The notes under the pieces are model-generated. The model was not told the origin of the DNA, ran no database searches, and was given only the letters and a program-made list of their open reading frames with translations. From Ectopseudomonas chengduensis (GTDB taxonomy: Bacteria; Pseudomonadota; Gammaproteobacteria; Pseudomonadales; Pseudomonadaceae), in contig NZ_JACFYZ010000001.1 in the NCBI RefSeq assembly GCF_015712065.1, positions 248,001 through 312,000 on the forward strand: a stretch of 64,000 nucleotides of DNA, written 5' to 3'. The position numbers were made by a program, and so were the translations under genes. How positions within the stretch are numbered: position 1 is the first letter of the stretch; each line of letters starts with the position of its first letter. Shown here piece by piece: positions 1 through 7,883 of this stretch.

Positions 1-2
1 GC

Positions 3-209
3 GATATCCTCAAGGCGCTGGCGTTGGGAGCGGATGCCGTGCTGGTCGGCAGGCCCTACGTCTTTGGTTTGGCAGCGGCCGGTGCGGTCGGGGTGGCGCA
101 TGTGCTGCAACTGCTGCGCGCGGAGCTGGAGGTGGCCATGGCTCTGACCGGTTGCGCCGACCTGGCCAGCATCGGGCCGGATGTGATCTGGCGTCCTGCC
201 ACTCGCTAG
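3..209 (+). CDS. FMN-dependent alpha-hydroxy-acid dehydrogenase, C-terminal fragment
   Basis: This is the 3' end of a gene that begins before the window; 68 codons remain. The reading frame opens with a [10 protein letters not shown] stretch followed by [14 protein letters not shown] and an [10 protein letters not shown] tail. This is the standard C-terminal signature of the FMN-dependent alpha-hydroxy-acid dehydrogenase/oxidase family (lactate dehydrogenase LldD, glycolate oxidase, mandelate dehydrogenase). The GRP segment lies at the phosphate end of the FMN pocket in that family. The substrate-specificity residues are outside the window, so lactate, glycolate or mandelate cannot be separated. 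The family call is solid and the substrate is unknown. Confidence 0.85.
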   Translation, partial: DILKALALGADAVLVGRPYVFGLAAAGAVGVAHVLQLLRAELEVAMALTGCADLASIGPDVIWRPATR

Positions 210-352
210 ACCAACGTTCTTTGGCAGATGGCTTCTACGGCCAATGTTTGCGCCATGCCGAGTTGGCTACGACTTACTGCTCGATGGCCTGCCGCTGATG
301 ACTGCAGTGGTGTGGTTTCCCGCCTGCAGGGGGGGCAATTGCTAGAAAGCAG

Positions 353-378
353 AACGCCAGCCCCAGGGCTGGCGTTTT
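353..378. terminator. Bidirectional terminator-like hairpin
   Basis: A perfect 10-bp stem (353-362 pairs with 367-376, loop of 4) lies between the converging dehydrogenase fragment and the TonB receptor gene. On the plus strand the stem ends in a short T run. On the minus strand it is followed by a weaker T-rich stretch. It is well placed to end both transcripts. Confidence 0.6.
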
Positions 379-395
379 GCATTGTGGGGTTGAAG

Positions 396-2627
396 TCAGA
401 ACTCGATGACTGTCGACAACCACAGGCGGCGACCTTCTTCGAGGGTGCCGCTGGTGGACTGGCCGATCTGCGTGTAGTCGGACGCCCAGCCGGTGGTGCC
501 GGTGTTGGTGGTGTAGTAGCTGCCGCTAGTGAAGTCCTTGTCGAACAGGTTGTAGATCGTGGCGCTGAACGTCACGTTCTCCGAGGCCTTGAACGAGCCA
601 CCGAGGTGGAAGACCTCATAGGCCTTCAGGTCGCCGGCGGCGTCATACAGGGCCTTGTTCGCCGCCGTTAGGTTTTCGTAGCGGTCGGTAAAGCGAGCAC
701 GTTCGCCGCGGTATTCCCCCTTGAACCACAGCGTCAGATGATCATTGGCGGCCCAGCTCAGGCGTGCGTGAGCCATATGCTCAGGTGTATTGGTCAGTGG
801 CGCACCCTTGTTGATGCCACTCTTCTGCTCGCTGTCGGTGTAGGTGTAGTTGACGGCCAGTGCCCAGGCCGGGGCGAATTCCCAGCGACCTGCAACTTCG
901 ACACCCTTGGTGACGGCTTCGCCGATGTTCACGCTCTGGGCGAAGTTCTCCTGAGTGAAGCCCGAGCCATAGCTGACGCAGCCTGGCTGGTTCGGATTAG
1001 CAGCGTAGAAGCAGTTGGCCAACGGCGTGCCGTCGTCGATCTTGTCCTTGAACTTGTTGTGGAACAGAGTGACGTTGGCGTTGAAGTCGGAGAGGTTGTC
1101 GTAGTACGCACCAATCTCGGTGTTGGTGGTGATTTCCGGATCCAGGTCGGGGCTACCAATGGTAATGGTCGAGCCCTGGCCGGTCACGCCGTTGATGCCA
1201 CTGTGCAGTTGATTGAGTGTTGGGGTCTTGTAACCGCGGCTTACGCCGCCCTTCAGGGTCCAGGTATCCGTTGTGTTCCACACCAGGTAGGCGCGCGGGC
1301 TGACATGGCCACCAAAGGCTTCATGATCCTCGTAGCGCGCTCCCAGGGTCAGCGCCAGGTCTTCACGCAGGCGCCACTCATCTTCGGCGAACAGCGCCCA
1401 GGAAGTTTGCTGGAAATCCTCATCGGCGATGCCGTCGGTGACCTTGGCATCCCACCACTGTGCGCCGACGGTGGCGATATGAGCTTCGCCCACCGGGCCT
1501 ACCAACTTGGTGTCGACGACCAGGTCGGTCGACTTCAGCTTGCGGTCGTCGCCGATGATGATCGACGGGAAACCTGTGTAAGCGTTGCCAATCGGGTTGC
1601 CTGGAATGGTACGGCCGAAGGTTTCCGTGGTGTTGTGGGTGATGCTGCTTTCCAGCGTACCGAAGCTCAAACGCCCGGTATGGCTGAGGGCGATCTGATC
1701 ACGCTCGAAGCGCAGTTCATCCTTGTAGCCATTGGCACGTAACGGGGCGTTGGTGGTGCAGCCGTCGGTGGCGCTGCCGCCATTCTTGCCGTCGAGATTG
1801 CCCAGCTGGCAGTCGTCATTGTTGTAGACCTGGCGGCCTCGCTCGAAATCGAGGGCGAAGTCATGGGCGTCATTCGGGGTCAGTGTCAGGCGGGTGCCGA
1901 AGGTGGTGTTGCGCCCCTCGACGGGGGAAGCGCCGCGTTTGCTGACGGTGCTGTCGTTGTCGAACTGCAGGTTCGACTCGCCGCGGTCATACAGGCTGCC
2001 CCGCACGGCGAGGCCCAACAGACCGTCGATCAGCGGGCCGCTGGCATAGAGGCTGGTGTTGCTGGCTTCACCGTAATCGCGGTTTTCCTGGAAAGTATGG
2101 TCCAGGCTCAGGCTGGCGCCCCATTCCTTGGCCACCTTGCGGGTGATGATGTTGACTACGCCCCCCATGGCGTCGGAGCCGTAGAGCGTGGACATCGGCC
2201 CGCGGATTACTTCGATACGCTCGATAGCGGACATCGGGGGCATGAAGCTGGTGGCAGTTTCGTTGAAACCATTGGGGGTGACGTTGCCTGCCGTGTTCTG
2301 GCGACGGCCGTCGATCAGAATCAGGGTGTAGTCGCTGGGCATGCCACGAATGCTGATGTTCAGACCGCCAGTCTTGCCGGTGCCCTGGCGTACGTCGATG
2401 CCTTCCACGTCTTCCAGTGCTTGCGCCAGGTTGCTGTAACGCTTCTGCTGGAGTTCTTCGCGGCTGATCACGCTGATGCTGGCCGGGGCTTCGGTGATCT
2501 TCTGCTCGAAGCCGGAAGCACTGACTACCACATCGCCCAGGGCGATAGGCTCGTTTGCCTGGGCGCCGAAACTGGCGGCCAGAGCAATGGCGCTGGCCAA
2601 GGCGGTGCGGGAATTGAGGGCGGACAT
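396..2627 (-). CDS. TonB-dependent outer-membrane receptor, CirA/FepA-like
   Basis: Outer-membrane active importer of 743 residues, probably for an iron-catecholate or related siderophore. The chosen start at 2627 has an AGGAG seven bases upstream and gives a clean signal peptide ending near AQA (residue 24); an in-frame ATG 15 codons earlier adds a charged leader and is less likely. A TonB box-like GDVVVSAS follows at about residues 31-38, then a plug domain with ISVISREEL and SIRGMPSDYTLILIDGRR, then a 22-strand-type barrel ending in the aromatic STVIEF expected of outer-membrane proteins. The plug resembles the CirA/IrgA/FepA branch. A candidate Fur box lies upstream. No permease or siderophore synthesis genes adjoin it, so the ligand cannot be named. 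Confidence 0.9.
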   Translation of the reverse strand: MSALNSRTALASAIALAASFGAQANEPIALGDVVVSASGFEQKITEAPASISVISREELQQKRYSNLAQALEDVEGIDVRQGTGKTGGLNISIRGMPSDYTLILIDGRRQNTAGNVTPNGFNETATSFMPPMSAIERIEVIRGPMSTLYGSDAMGGVVNIITRKVAKEWGASLSLDHTFQENRDYGEASNTSLYASGPLIDGLLGLAVRGSLYDRGESNLQFDNDSTVSKRGASPVEGRNTTFGTRLTLTPNDAHDFALDFERGRQVYNNDDCQLGNLDGKNGGSATDGCTTNAPLRANGYKDELRFERDQIALSHTGRLSFGTLESSITHNTTETFGRTIPGNPIGNAYTGFPSIIIGDDRKLKSTDLVVDTKLVGPVGEAHIATVGAQWWDAKVTDGIADEDFQQTSWALFAEDEWRLREDLALTLGARYEDHEAFGGHVSPRAYLVWNTTDTWTLKGGVSRGYKTPTLNQLHSGINGVTGQGSTITIGSPDLDPEITTNTEIGAYYDNLSDFNANVTLFHNKFKDKIDDGTPLANCFYAANPNQPGCVSYGSGFTQENFAQSVNIGEAVTKGVEVAGRWEFAPAWALAVNYTYTDSEQKSGINKGAPLTNTPEHMAHARLSWAANDHLTLWFKGEYRGERARFTDRYENLTAANKALYDAAGDLKAYEVFHLGGSFKASENVTFSATIYNLFDKDFTSGSYYTTNTGTTGWASDYTQIGQSTSGTLEEGRRLWLSTVIEF

Positions 2628-2683
2628 CGATCTACTCCTGGCAGTAAGAGGGTGCAGGCGGAACGGTTGCAAACGGTCGGGAT

Positions 2684-2702
2684 GATAGTGATTTGCATAT
2701 AA
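2684..2702. promoter_or_regulatory. Candidate Fur box upstream of the TonB receptor
   Basis: The stretch beginning GATAGTGATTTGCAT matches the 19-bp Fur consensus (GATAATGATAATCATTATC) at about 12 positions. It starts 57 bases upstream of the receptor start codon. This is visual matching only; iron control is plausible for this receptor class. Confidence 0.4.
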
Positions 2703-2855
2703 GGTTCAATTGCGGATGATATCGATGGGCATGGCAACCGGCTGGAGAGGCCGTGGTGGTTGGGCTGCAGGCAGGTGTAAATTTTGTAAATGCGATTAAT
2801 TCTCGAATGTTGCTCGGGCTTTACGCAGGCTTTCCAGGCGCTCTAAGCTGCCGGC

Positions 2856-3599
2856 ATGAACCGTATTCTTCTCAACTGCGACATGGGTGAAGGTTTCGGC
2901 GCCTGGCGTATGGGCGACGATGAACTGGCCATGCCGCTGATCGATCAGGCCAACCTGGCGTGCGGCTTCCACGCAGGCGATCCGCTGATCATGGCGCGTT
3001 GTGTCGAGCTGGCCGTGGCGCACGGCGTGAGTATTGGCGCGCATCCGTCCTATCCGGATCTGCAAGGCTTTGGTCGGCGTCATCTGCAATGTTCGCCGGA
3101 GGAGGTCCGCGCACTGGTGCTTTATCAGGTGGGAGCACTGGATGCCTTCTGCCGAGCGGCTGGTTGCCAGCTGGCCTACGTCAAACCGCATGGCGCGCTG
3201 TACAACGACCTGGTGCGTGACGATGCGCTACTGATGGCGGTGCTGGATGCCTGTGCAAGCTACCGCAAGGGCTTGCCGCTGATGGTGTTGGCGCTGGCTG
3301 ACAATGACCGGGAGCTGCGTCTAGCTGACGAGGTCGATGTGCCGCTGATGTTCGAGGCGTTCGCCGACCGCGCCTATCTGTCAGATGGGCAACTGGCGCC
3401 GCGCCGGCTCAGCGCTGCGGTGCACCAGGACCCCGAGCGTATCCTTGCTCAGGCGCTGGCCATCGCCAGCGGCGAGCCGTTTGCCGATATCAATGGCAAG
3501 CCGCTGCGGCTGCGGGCCGACAGCTTGTGCGTGCATGGCGACAATCCCGAGTCGCTGGCGGTGCTGCGCCGCTTGCGCGCGCGGCTGGATGCGCTCTGA
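2856..3599 (+). CDS. pxpA: LamB/YcsF family protein, 5-oxoprolinase subunit A
   Basis: A 247-residue protein of the LamB/YcsF family. PxpA works with PxpB and PxpC in ATP-dependent opening of 5-oxoproline to glutamate. Visible family motifs are NCDMGEGFGAW at the N-terminus, NLACGFHAGD, GAHPSYPDLQGFGRR and the KPHGALYND segment; length is normal for the family. The start at 2856 immediately precedes the conserved NRILLNCDMGE. The usual PxpB/PxpC (biotin-dependent-carboxylase-like) partners are not next to it: the downstream neighbour is a convergent DUF2218 gene and the upstream neighbour a divergent receptor. The partners could be elsewhere in the genome. The family is certain; activity as a stand-alone gene is not. 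Confidence 0.88.
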   Translation: MNRILLNCDMGEGFGAWRMGDDELAMPLIDQANLACGFHAGDPLIMARCVELAVAHGVSIGAHPSYPDLQGFGRRHLQCSPEEVRALVLYQVGALDAFCRAAGCQLAYVKPHGALYNDLVRDDALLMAVLDACASYRKGLPLMVLALADNDRELRLADEVDVPLMFEAFADRAYLSDGQLAPRRLSAAVHQDPERILAQALAIASGEPFADINGKPLRLRADSLCVHGDNPESLAVLRRLRARLDAL

Positions 3600-3603
3600 G
3601 GGA

Positions 3604-3894
3604 TTAGCCGGGCTGCCAGTCCAGGGTCAGTTCTTCCTGCCAGGCAAAGCGCTCGAAGTGACTGCCGACAACGCCCTCCAGACGTTGTAGGTCCTCGCTG
3701 CTGGCGCTTTCCACCTGTAGGCGCAAGCCCTGGTTTTCTGCCTTCAAGGTCGCCACACCGGCGCCGAACTCGATACGGCCCTGGTGCTCGTCGAAGCTGA
3801 CTGGAATCTTGTGCGCGAAGTGTTTGCACAGACGACTGATATAGCGCGCCGGGGTATCGGTCGCGACGAAGGCTCTGCTGCTGAATAGGGTCAT
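3604..3894 (-). CDS. DUF2218 domain protein
   Basis: A 96-residue soluble protein. The pattern of RYISRLCKHFAHKIPV near the N-terminus, a central GxGxATL-like strand and a C-terminal HFERFAW matches the small DUF2218 family, whose members are often found beside siderophore and iron genes. No catalytic motif is visible and the function is unknown. It converges on pxpA with only four bases between the stop codons. The sequence shows no signal peptide or membrane segment. Confidence 0.75.
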   Translation of the reverse strand: MTLFSSRAFVATDTPARYISRLCKHFAHKIPVSFDEHQGRIEFGAGVATLKAENQGLRLQVESASSEDLQRLEGVVGSHFERFAWQEELTLDWQPG

Positions 3895-3956
3895 GCAAAA
3901 TCCTCTTGGGCTGTGTCTTTCCTGGTGGCTGCCGTGTTGCGACAGCGCGGCGTGGT

Positions 3957-4598
3957 TCAGTACGCCAGGGTAAAGCGTTGGCGAATGTGCTGCGGCTGCT
4001 CGACTTCGTCCAGCAGTGCTACGGCCAGGTCGGCCACCGAAATGCTGCCCGGCTCATTACCGTTCATCAGCAACTCGTCCCGGCCCAGGCGGAACTTGCC
4101 AGTACGTGGGCCTGGAACGAGCAGGGCGGCTGGCGAGAGAAAGGTCCACTCCAGATCCTGTTCGCCGCGCAGGATTTCCAGCGTCTGGCGCGCACCTTCG
4201 GCGCCTTCCTTGTAATCGGCAGGAAAGTCCGGTGTATCGATCAATTGCACGTTGGGGGCGACGTACAGACTGCCGGCACCACCGACCACCAGCAGACGTT
4301 TGACGCCTGCCTGCTTGCTCGCCGCGATGATCGAGCGGCTGCCGGCGATGAACTGCTCGCGAATCTCCGCCACGCCCCAGCCTGGGTTGAAGGCGCTGAT
4401 TACCGCGTCGTGGCCGTGCAACTGCCGGGTCAGCGCTGCGCTGTCGTGAACGTCCGCCTCAACGACGGTGAGTTGCGGGTGTGCGTTCAGCTTTTGTGGC
4501 TGGCGTACCAGTGCGGTGACCTGATGACCGCGACTCAGAGCCTCTTGCAGCAGCGGCGCGCCGACATAACCAGTGGCACCGATCAGTGCGATTCTCAT
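3957..4598 (-). CDS. NAD(P)-binding oxidoreductase (atypical SDR, NmrA/YwnB-like)
   Basis: A 213-residue Rossmann-fold protein. It starts with MRIALIGATGYVGAPLL, a classic GxxGxxG dinucleotide-binding loop, and carries the TALVRQPQKL segment after strand 2, which in this group favours NADP(H). There is no YxxxK catalytic pair, so it belongs with the atypical SDRs (NmrA/BVR-B/YwnB-like). The start at 4598 is set by the beginning of the Rossmann fold and a GGAG upstream; the longer open frame is non-homologous. It is divergent from a LysR gene with about 100 bp between them, the usual arrangement for a regulator and its target. The substrate is unknown. Confidence 0.82.
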   Translation of the reverse strand: MRIALIGATGYVGAPLLQEALSRGHQVTALVRQPQKLNAHPQLTVVEADVHDSAALTRQLHGHDAVISAFNPGWGVAEIREQFIAGSRSIIAASKQAGVKRLLVVGGAGSLYVAPNVQLIDTPDFPADYKEGAEGARQTLEILRGEQDLEWTFLSPAALLVPGPRTGKFRLGRDELLMNGNEPGSISVADLAVALLDEVEQPQHIRQRFTLAY

Positions 4599-4698
4599 TG
4601 GGGTAATCTCCAATAGTGACGATGAACACATGATCGCTGCTGGATAAACTCCGGAAAAAGTGGCCTTATGCACATGGATAATTAAGCAGGACTTCATA

Positions 4699-5586
4699 AT
4701 GGAGCAGCTCAAGCGCATGGCGTTGTTCGCCACCGTGGTGCAGAAGGGCTCGATGGTCGCGGCTGCCGAAGCCATGGGTATGACGGCTTCGGCGGTCAGT
4801 CAGCAGATACGCCGACTGGAGGAGGCCACTGGTGTGACGCTGCTGCACCGCACCACACGCAAGCTGACCCTTAGCGAAGCGGGTGTGCAGTTCTATGAAA
4901 GCTGCCGACAGATAGTCGAATTGGCCGAGCAAGCGGAGCAGCGCCTGGCCGAGCAGCGTGATGCGCCGGTGGGTGAGTTGCGTGTCGCCGCCCCGGTCGG
5001 GTTTTCCGGGCCGCTGCTGAGCGAAGCGCTGGCGCCGTTGCTCAGTGCTCATCCGGGGTTGAGCCTGAGCCTGTTCTTTCACGATGAACAGATCGACCTG
5101 ATCGAGTCGCGCATCGATCTCGCCATCCGTGTCGGCCGCCAGGAGGACTCCAGCCTGGTGGCCCGTTACGTGACCGATTGGCGCATGATCCTGTGCGCCG
5201 CTCCGGCCTACCTGGCACGCGTCGGTTTGCCAATCGAACCGTCGCAATTGCTCAAGCTCGACTGGATCGGCCTGCATCTGGAACGCAGCCAGCACCTGAC
5301 CTTGCTTGGCCCCGGTGGAGTGCAGCAGCGCCTGCGGCTGGAGACGCGCATCAGCTGCAACAACATCCTGGCCGCACGCCAATTCACCCTGGCGGGAATG
5401 GGCGTGTCGCTGCAGCCGGAGCCGGAAGTCCGTGAACTGCTGGCTCGCGGCGAGCTGTTGGCGCTGCTGCCGGATTGGCAACTCGAGCCTATCGGCCTGC
5501 ATATCGTCACGCCACGGCGCGATGCGCAACCGGCCAAAGTGCGCTATGCCATCGAGGCGCTCAGGCGTCATCTGGTCAGTGCATGA
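4699..5586 (+). CDS. LysR family transcriptional regulator (CrgA-like subgroup)
   Basis: A 295-residue DNA-binding regulator. Residues 1-60 form the winged helix-turn-helix (MTASAVSQQIRRLEEATGVTLLHRTTRKLTLSEAG), followed by the linker helix and a periplasmic-binding-protein-like effector domain starting at about residue 90 (GELRVAAPVGFSGPLL). The GELRVAAP junction and RTTRKLTLSEAG motif are typical of the large CrgA/DsdC-like group common in proteobacteria. The start at 4699 is the ATG directly preceding the conserved EQLKRMALFATVV. Its divergent neighbour, the NAD(P)-binding oxidoreductase at 3957-4598, is the likely target, with the operator in the shared 100-bp gap. The inducer is unknown. 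Confidence 0.88.
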   Translation: MEQLKRMALFATVVQKGSMVAAAEAMGMTASAVSQQIRRLEEATGVTLLHRTTRKLTLSEAGVQFYESCRQIVELAEQAEQRLAEQRDAPVGELRVAAPVGFSGPLLSEALAPLLSAHPGLSLSLFFHDEQIDLIESRIDLAIRVGRQEDSSLVARYVTDWRMILCAAPAYLARVGLPIEPSQLLKLDWIGLHLERSQHLTLLGPGGVQQRLRLETRISCNNILAARQFTLAGMGVSLQPEPEVRELLARGELLALLPDWQLEPIGLHIVTPRRDAQPAKVRYAIEALRRHLVSA

Positions 5587-5673
5587 TGATCAATAGTCGG
5601 CATACGCCTCTGGCTATGCGAGGATGGCGCCATAATCATTTTCTCCGTCAGAAAGGACCCGTGATCCACACCG

Positions 5674-6561
5674 ATGAAGACGCCCAAACGTATTGAACCC
5701 CTGGTCGAGGATGGCCTGGTGGATGAGGTGCTGCGACCACTGATGAGTGGCAAGGAAGCAGCGGTCTATGTGGTGAGGTGTGGCGACGAGCTGCGCTGCG
5801 CCAAGGTCTACAAGGAAGCCAACAAACGCAGCTTCCGCCAGGCATCCGAATATCAGGAAGGCCGCAAGGTGCGTGGCAGCCGCCAGGCGCGGGCCATGGC
5901 CAAGGGCAGCAAGTATGGGCGCAAGGAGCAGGAGCAGGCCTGGCAGAATGCCGAGGTCGCCGCGCTGTTCCGCCTGGCCAATGCCGGTGTGAGGGTGCCC
6001 AAGCCCTACGACTTTCTCGACGGCGTGCTGCTGATGGAGCTGGTGGGCGACGGCGAGGGCGATGTTGCGCCGCGGCTCAATGATGTCGACCTACACCCGG
6101 ACGACGCCCGTGAATTTCACGCCTTCATGATCCAGGAGATCGTCAAGATGCTCTGCGCCGGCCTGGTGCACGGCGACTTGTCGGAATTCAACGTGCTGCT
6201 CGGCCCTGAGGGCCCGGTGATCATCGATCTGCCGCAAGCCGTGGACGCAGCCGCCAACAACCACGCCTTCAGCATGCTCGAGCGCGATGTGCGCAACATG
6301 GCCGAGTACTTCGGCCAGTTTGCCCCGGAGCTCAAGTACACCAAGTACGCCAAGGAAATGTGGGCGCTGTACGAGGCCGGTAAACTGCAGCCCGATACGG
6401 AATTGACTGGTGAGTTCGCTGAAGAAGAAGACGCTGCCGACATCGACGCGGTGATGCGCGAGATCAAGGCCGCCCTGGCCGAAGAGGCGAAGAAGCAGGC
6501 CCTGCTCAACGCCGAAGACGAACCCAAGGACGCCGAACCGATACCGCCCTGGATGCGCTGA
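5674..6561 (+). CDS. RIO1-like protein kinase (PA4780 family)
   Basis: A 295-residue atypical protein kinase. Residues about 20-60 hold the nucleotide-binding strand with the invariant lysine (LRCAKVYKEA). The catalytic loop is HGDLSEFNVLL and the metal-binding loop is IIDLPQAVD, both diagnostic of the RIO family. The C-terminus from about residue 240 is strongly acidic and then charged, and probably disordered. It is followed, as in other Pseudomonas I know, by a convergent cueR. Bacterial RIO kinases are poorly understood and the protein target is not known. Start and stop give a normal length. Confidence 0.9.
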   Translation: MKTPKRIEPLVEDGLVDEVLRPLMSGKEAAVYVVRCGDELRCAKVYKEANKRSFRQASEYQEGRKVRGSRQARAMAKGSKYGRKEQEQAWQNAEVAALFRLANAGVRVPKPYDFLDGVLLMELVGDGEGDVAPRLNDVDLHPDDAREFHAFMIQEIVKMLCAGLVHGDLSEFNVLLGPEGPVIIDLPQAVDAAANNHAFSMLERDVRNMAEYFGQFAPELKYTKYAKEMWALYEAGKLQPDTELTGEFAEEEDAADIDAVMREIKAALAEEAKKQALLNAEDEPKDAEPIPPWMR

Positions 6562-6586
6562 TAAAGCTTTTGCCGGGCTCTGCTCC

Positions 6587-6717
6587 GTAGGGTGCGCCGT
6601 GCGCACATCCTCACGCTGCGCCCGGTGCCATGGGAGGGGCTTTAGAACTGGCGGCGCCACTGACGTAGGGCGGGTGCAACCCGCCGTTGTCGGTCTGGCG
6701 GGTTTCACCCGCCCTAC
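6587..6717. repeat. REP-like repeats, including a 21-bp-arm inverted repeat
   Basis: Two elements lie between the RIO kinase and cueR. The first is a GTAGGGTGCGCCGTGCGCAC unit at about 6587-6606. The second is a long inverted repeat with arms 6665-6685 and 6697-6717, built on GTAGGGCGGGT, with one mismatch. Related units recur elsewhere in the window (24.8, 27.1, 32.6 and 43.9 kb). The right arm runs into the last codons of cueR and supplies its TAG stop. Confidence 0.75.
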
Positions 6718-7145
6718 GGCTGACGGTGCGATGAACATCCCGCCGCGCCGCAACTCACTCCTTCCTCCAGCCCCTGCAGAATCGGACAATCCGGCCGGCT
6801 ATCGCCCTGGCAACTGTTCGCCAGCTCCACCAGCGTATCTCGCAAGGCGCTCATCTCGGCGATCTTGCGTGAAAGCGTGGCGATATGCTCCTCGGCCAGC
6901 GCCTTCACATCGGCACTGGCGCGCTGCTTGTCCTGCCACAGTGCCAGCAGCTTGCCGACTTCTTCCAGAGAAAACCCCAGATCCCGTGCGCGTTTGATAA
7001 AGGTCAGACGGTGCAGATCGCCCGCGCTGTACTGCCGATAGCCACTCTCCGAGCGCCCAGCATGGGGCAGCAGGTCGATGGACTCGTAGTAGCGAATCAT
7101 CTTGGCGCTAAGGCCGGTGTGTTTGGCGGCTTGGCCGATGTTCAT
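6714..7145 (-). CDS. cueR: Cu(I)-responsive MerR family regulator CueR
   Basis: A 143-residue MerR-type activator of copper-efflux genes in the cytoplasm. Residues 1-70 form the winged helix with MNIGQAAKHTGLSAKMIRYY and the GYRQYSAGDL wing, followed by the dimerisation helix. Metal-binding cysteines C112 and C120 (in SCQGDSRPDCPIL) occur at the same positions as in E. coli CueR, with the short loop typical of +1-ion sensors; extra cysteines C132 and C137 lie in the tail. Its likely targets, copA and copZ, have CueR-type promoters at 14563-14593 and 15039-15069. The type VI module separates cueR from copA. The stop codon falls in a REP-like repeat. Confidence 0.93.
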   Translation of the reverse strand: MNIGQAAKHTGLSAKMIRYYESIDLLPHAGRSESGYRQYSAGDLHRLTFIKRARDLGFSLEEVGKLLALWQDKQRASADVKALAEEHIATLSRKIAEMSALRDTLVELANSCQGDSRPDCPILQGLEEGVSCGAAGCSSHRQP

Positions 7146-7238
7146 GGATGTAGCCTTCTTGTCGGCAGAAACTCCGCGTGACTATGCCAGAGGGTTGAAC
7201 CCGAAATGAATCTTGAGTTGGCCGATGGCCATGCTGAT

Positions 7239-7526
7239 TCAGAATACCGTCAGGCTGATGCAGGTGAAGTACAACCATATCGACAGGGGCAGGCTGACCC
7301 TGGGTTTGTTCAAGCCCAGGGTGTAGAGAAAGCTATAACGGTGCATCCGGCAGAAGCGGTCGAAGGGGCTGACGGACTCCTGCCTGAAATCAGGAAGCCT
7401 GGAAAAGTATGGGTCGAGCCGACTTATCCCATGGAAGCAGAGGTAGATACCGTTGAAACCGCCGGCGACGAAAAGCAGCACCCAGACGAGGACCAGTAAG
7501 ATTTCCAGGTGCGATGGGTCACTCAT
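7239..7526 (-). CDS. Putative T6SS immunity membrane protein, second copy
   Basis: A 95-residue membrane protein of no family I recognise. It is a shorter paralogue of the gene just upstream. Shared features in order are a first membrane segment (about residues 8-30), the motif RLDPYFSRLPD, then SPFDRFCRMHRYSFLYTLG, then a second membrane segment reaching the C-terminus. It stops right after that segment, so the 15-25 residue tail of its paralogue is missing. It lies 12 bases after the upstream stop and has a poor ribosome-binding site, which suggests translation within the polycistron. Position after a putative membrane toxin suggests immunity, or an orphan immunity copy. Base composition is more AT-rich than the flanks. 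Confidence 0.6.
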   Translation of the reverse strand: MSDPSHLEILLVLVWVLLFVAGGFNGIYLCFHGISRLDPYFSRLPDFRQESVSPFDRFCRMHRYSFLYTLGLNKPRVSLPLSIWLYFTCISLTVF

Positions 7527-7538
7527 GCCGGTATGCGC

Positions 7539-7883
7539 CTAGGTAAAGGGGCCAATCTGTAAATACCTGCCGAGCGCCGCCAAGCCTAATGTGATCCAAA
7601 TGATGGCGAGGCTGAAGAACGAGAAGTACAGCCAGAGCGATAGACCCGCGCCTACAGCGGGGCGGCGTATGCCCAGCGAGTAGAGAAAACTGTACTTGTG
7701 CAATCTGTAGAAACCATCGAACGGGCTCCGTGATTCCCAGCTTGGATCAGGCTTGCGGGAGAAGTACCTATCCAGCCTGCGAATCCCGAAGAAGGCAGCA
7801 TAGATATGATTGATGGTGCCGGTCACCAGTATGAGCATTAGGGTGTTCGCCAGAACGGCCTTTATCGATAGTGTGGCGTCCAT
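7539..7883 (-). CDS. Putative T6SS immunity membrane protein, first copy
   Basis: A 114-residue protein with two or three membrane segments (about residues 10-32, 83-105 and the C-terminal end). Between them is a conserved loop with RLDRYFSRKPD, SPFDGFYRLHKYSFLYSLG shared with the next gene. The start at 7883 is preferred over an ATG four codons earlier because its A is the last base of the toxin gene's stop (TAATG) and a GGAG lies six bases upstream. Toxin and immunity would thus be translationally coupled. I infer it protects the inner membrane against the glycine-zipper protein encoded immediately upstream. No homologue with known function was recognised. Confidence 0.65.
   Translation of the reverse strand: MDATLSIKAVLANTLMLILVTGTINHIYAAFFGIRRLDRYFSRKPDPSWESRSPFDGFYRLHKYSFLYSLGIRRPAVGAGLSLWLYFSFFSLAIIWITLGLAALGRYLQIGPFT

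Noticed and set aside
738..2702. Long plus-strand open frames opposite the TonB receptor gene
   Set aside because: They follow the receptor's codon pattern in antisense, have no recognisable domains and no ribosome sites. GC-rich DNA produces such frames by chance.
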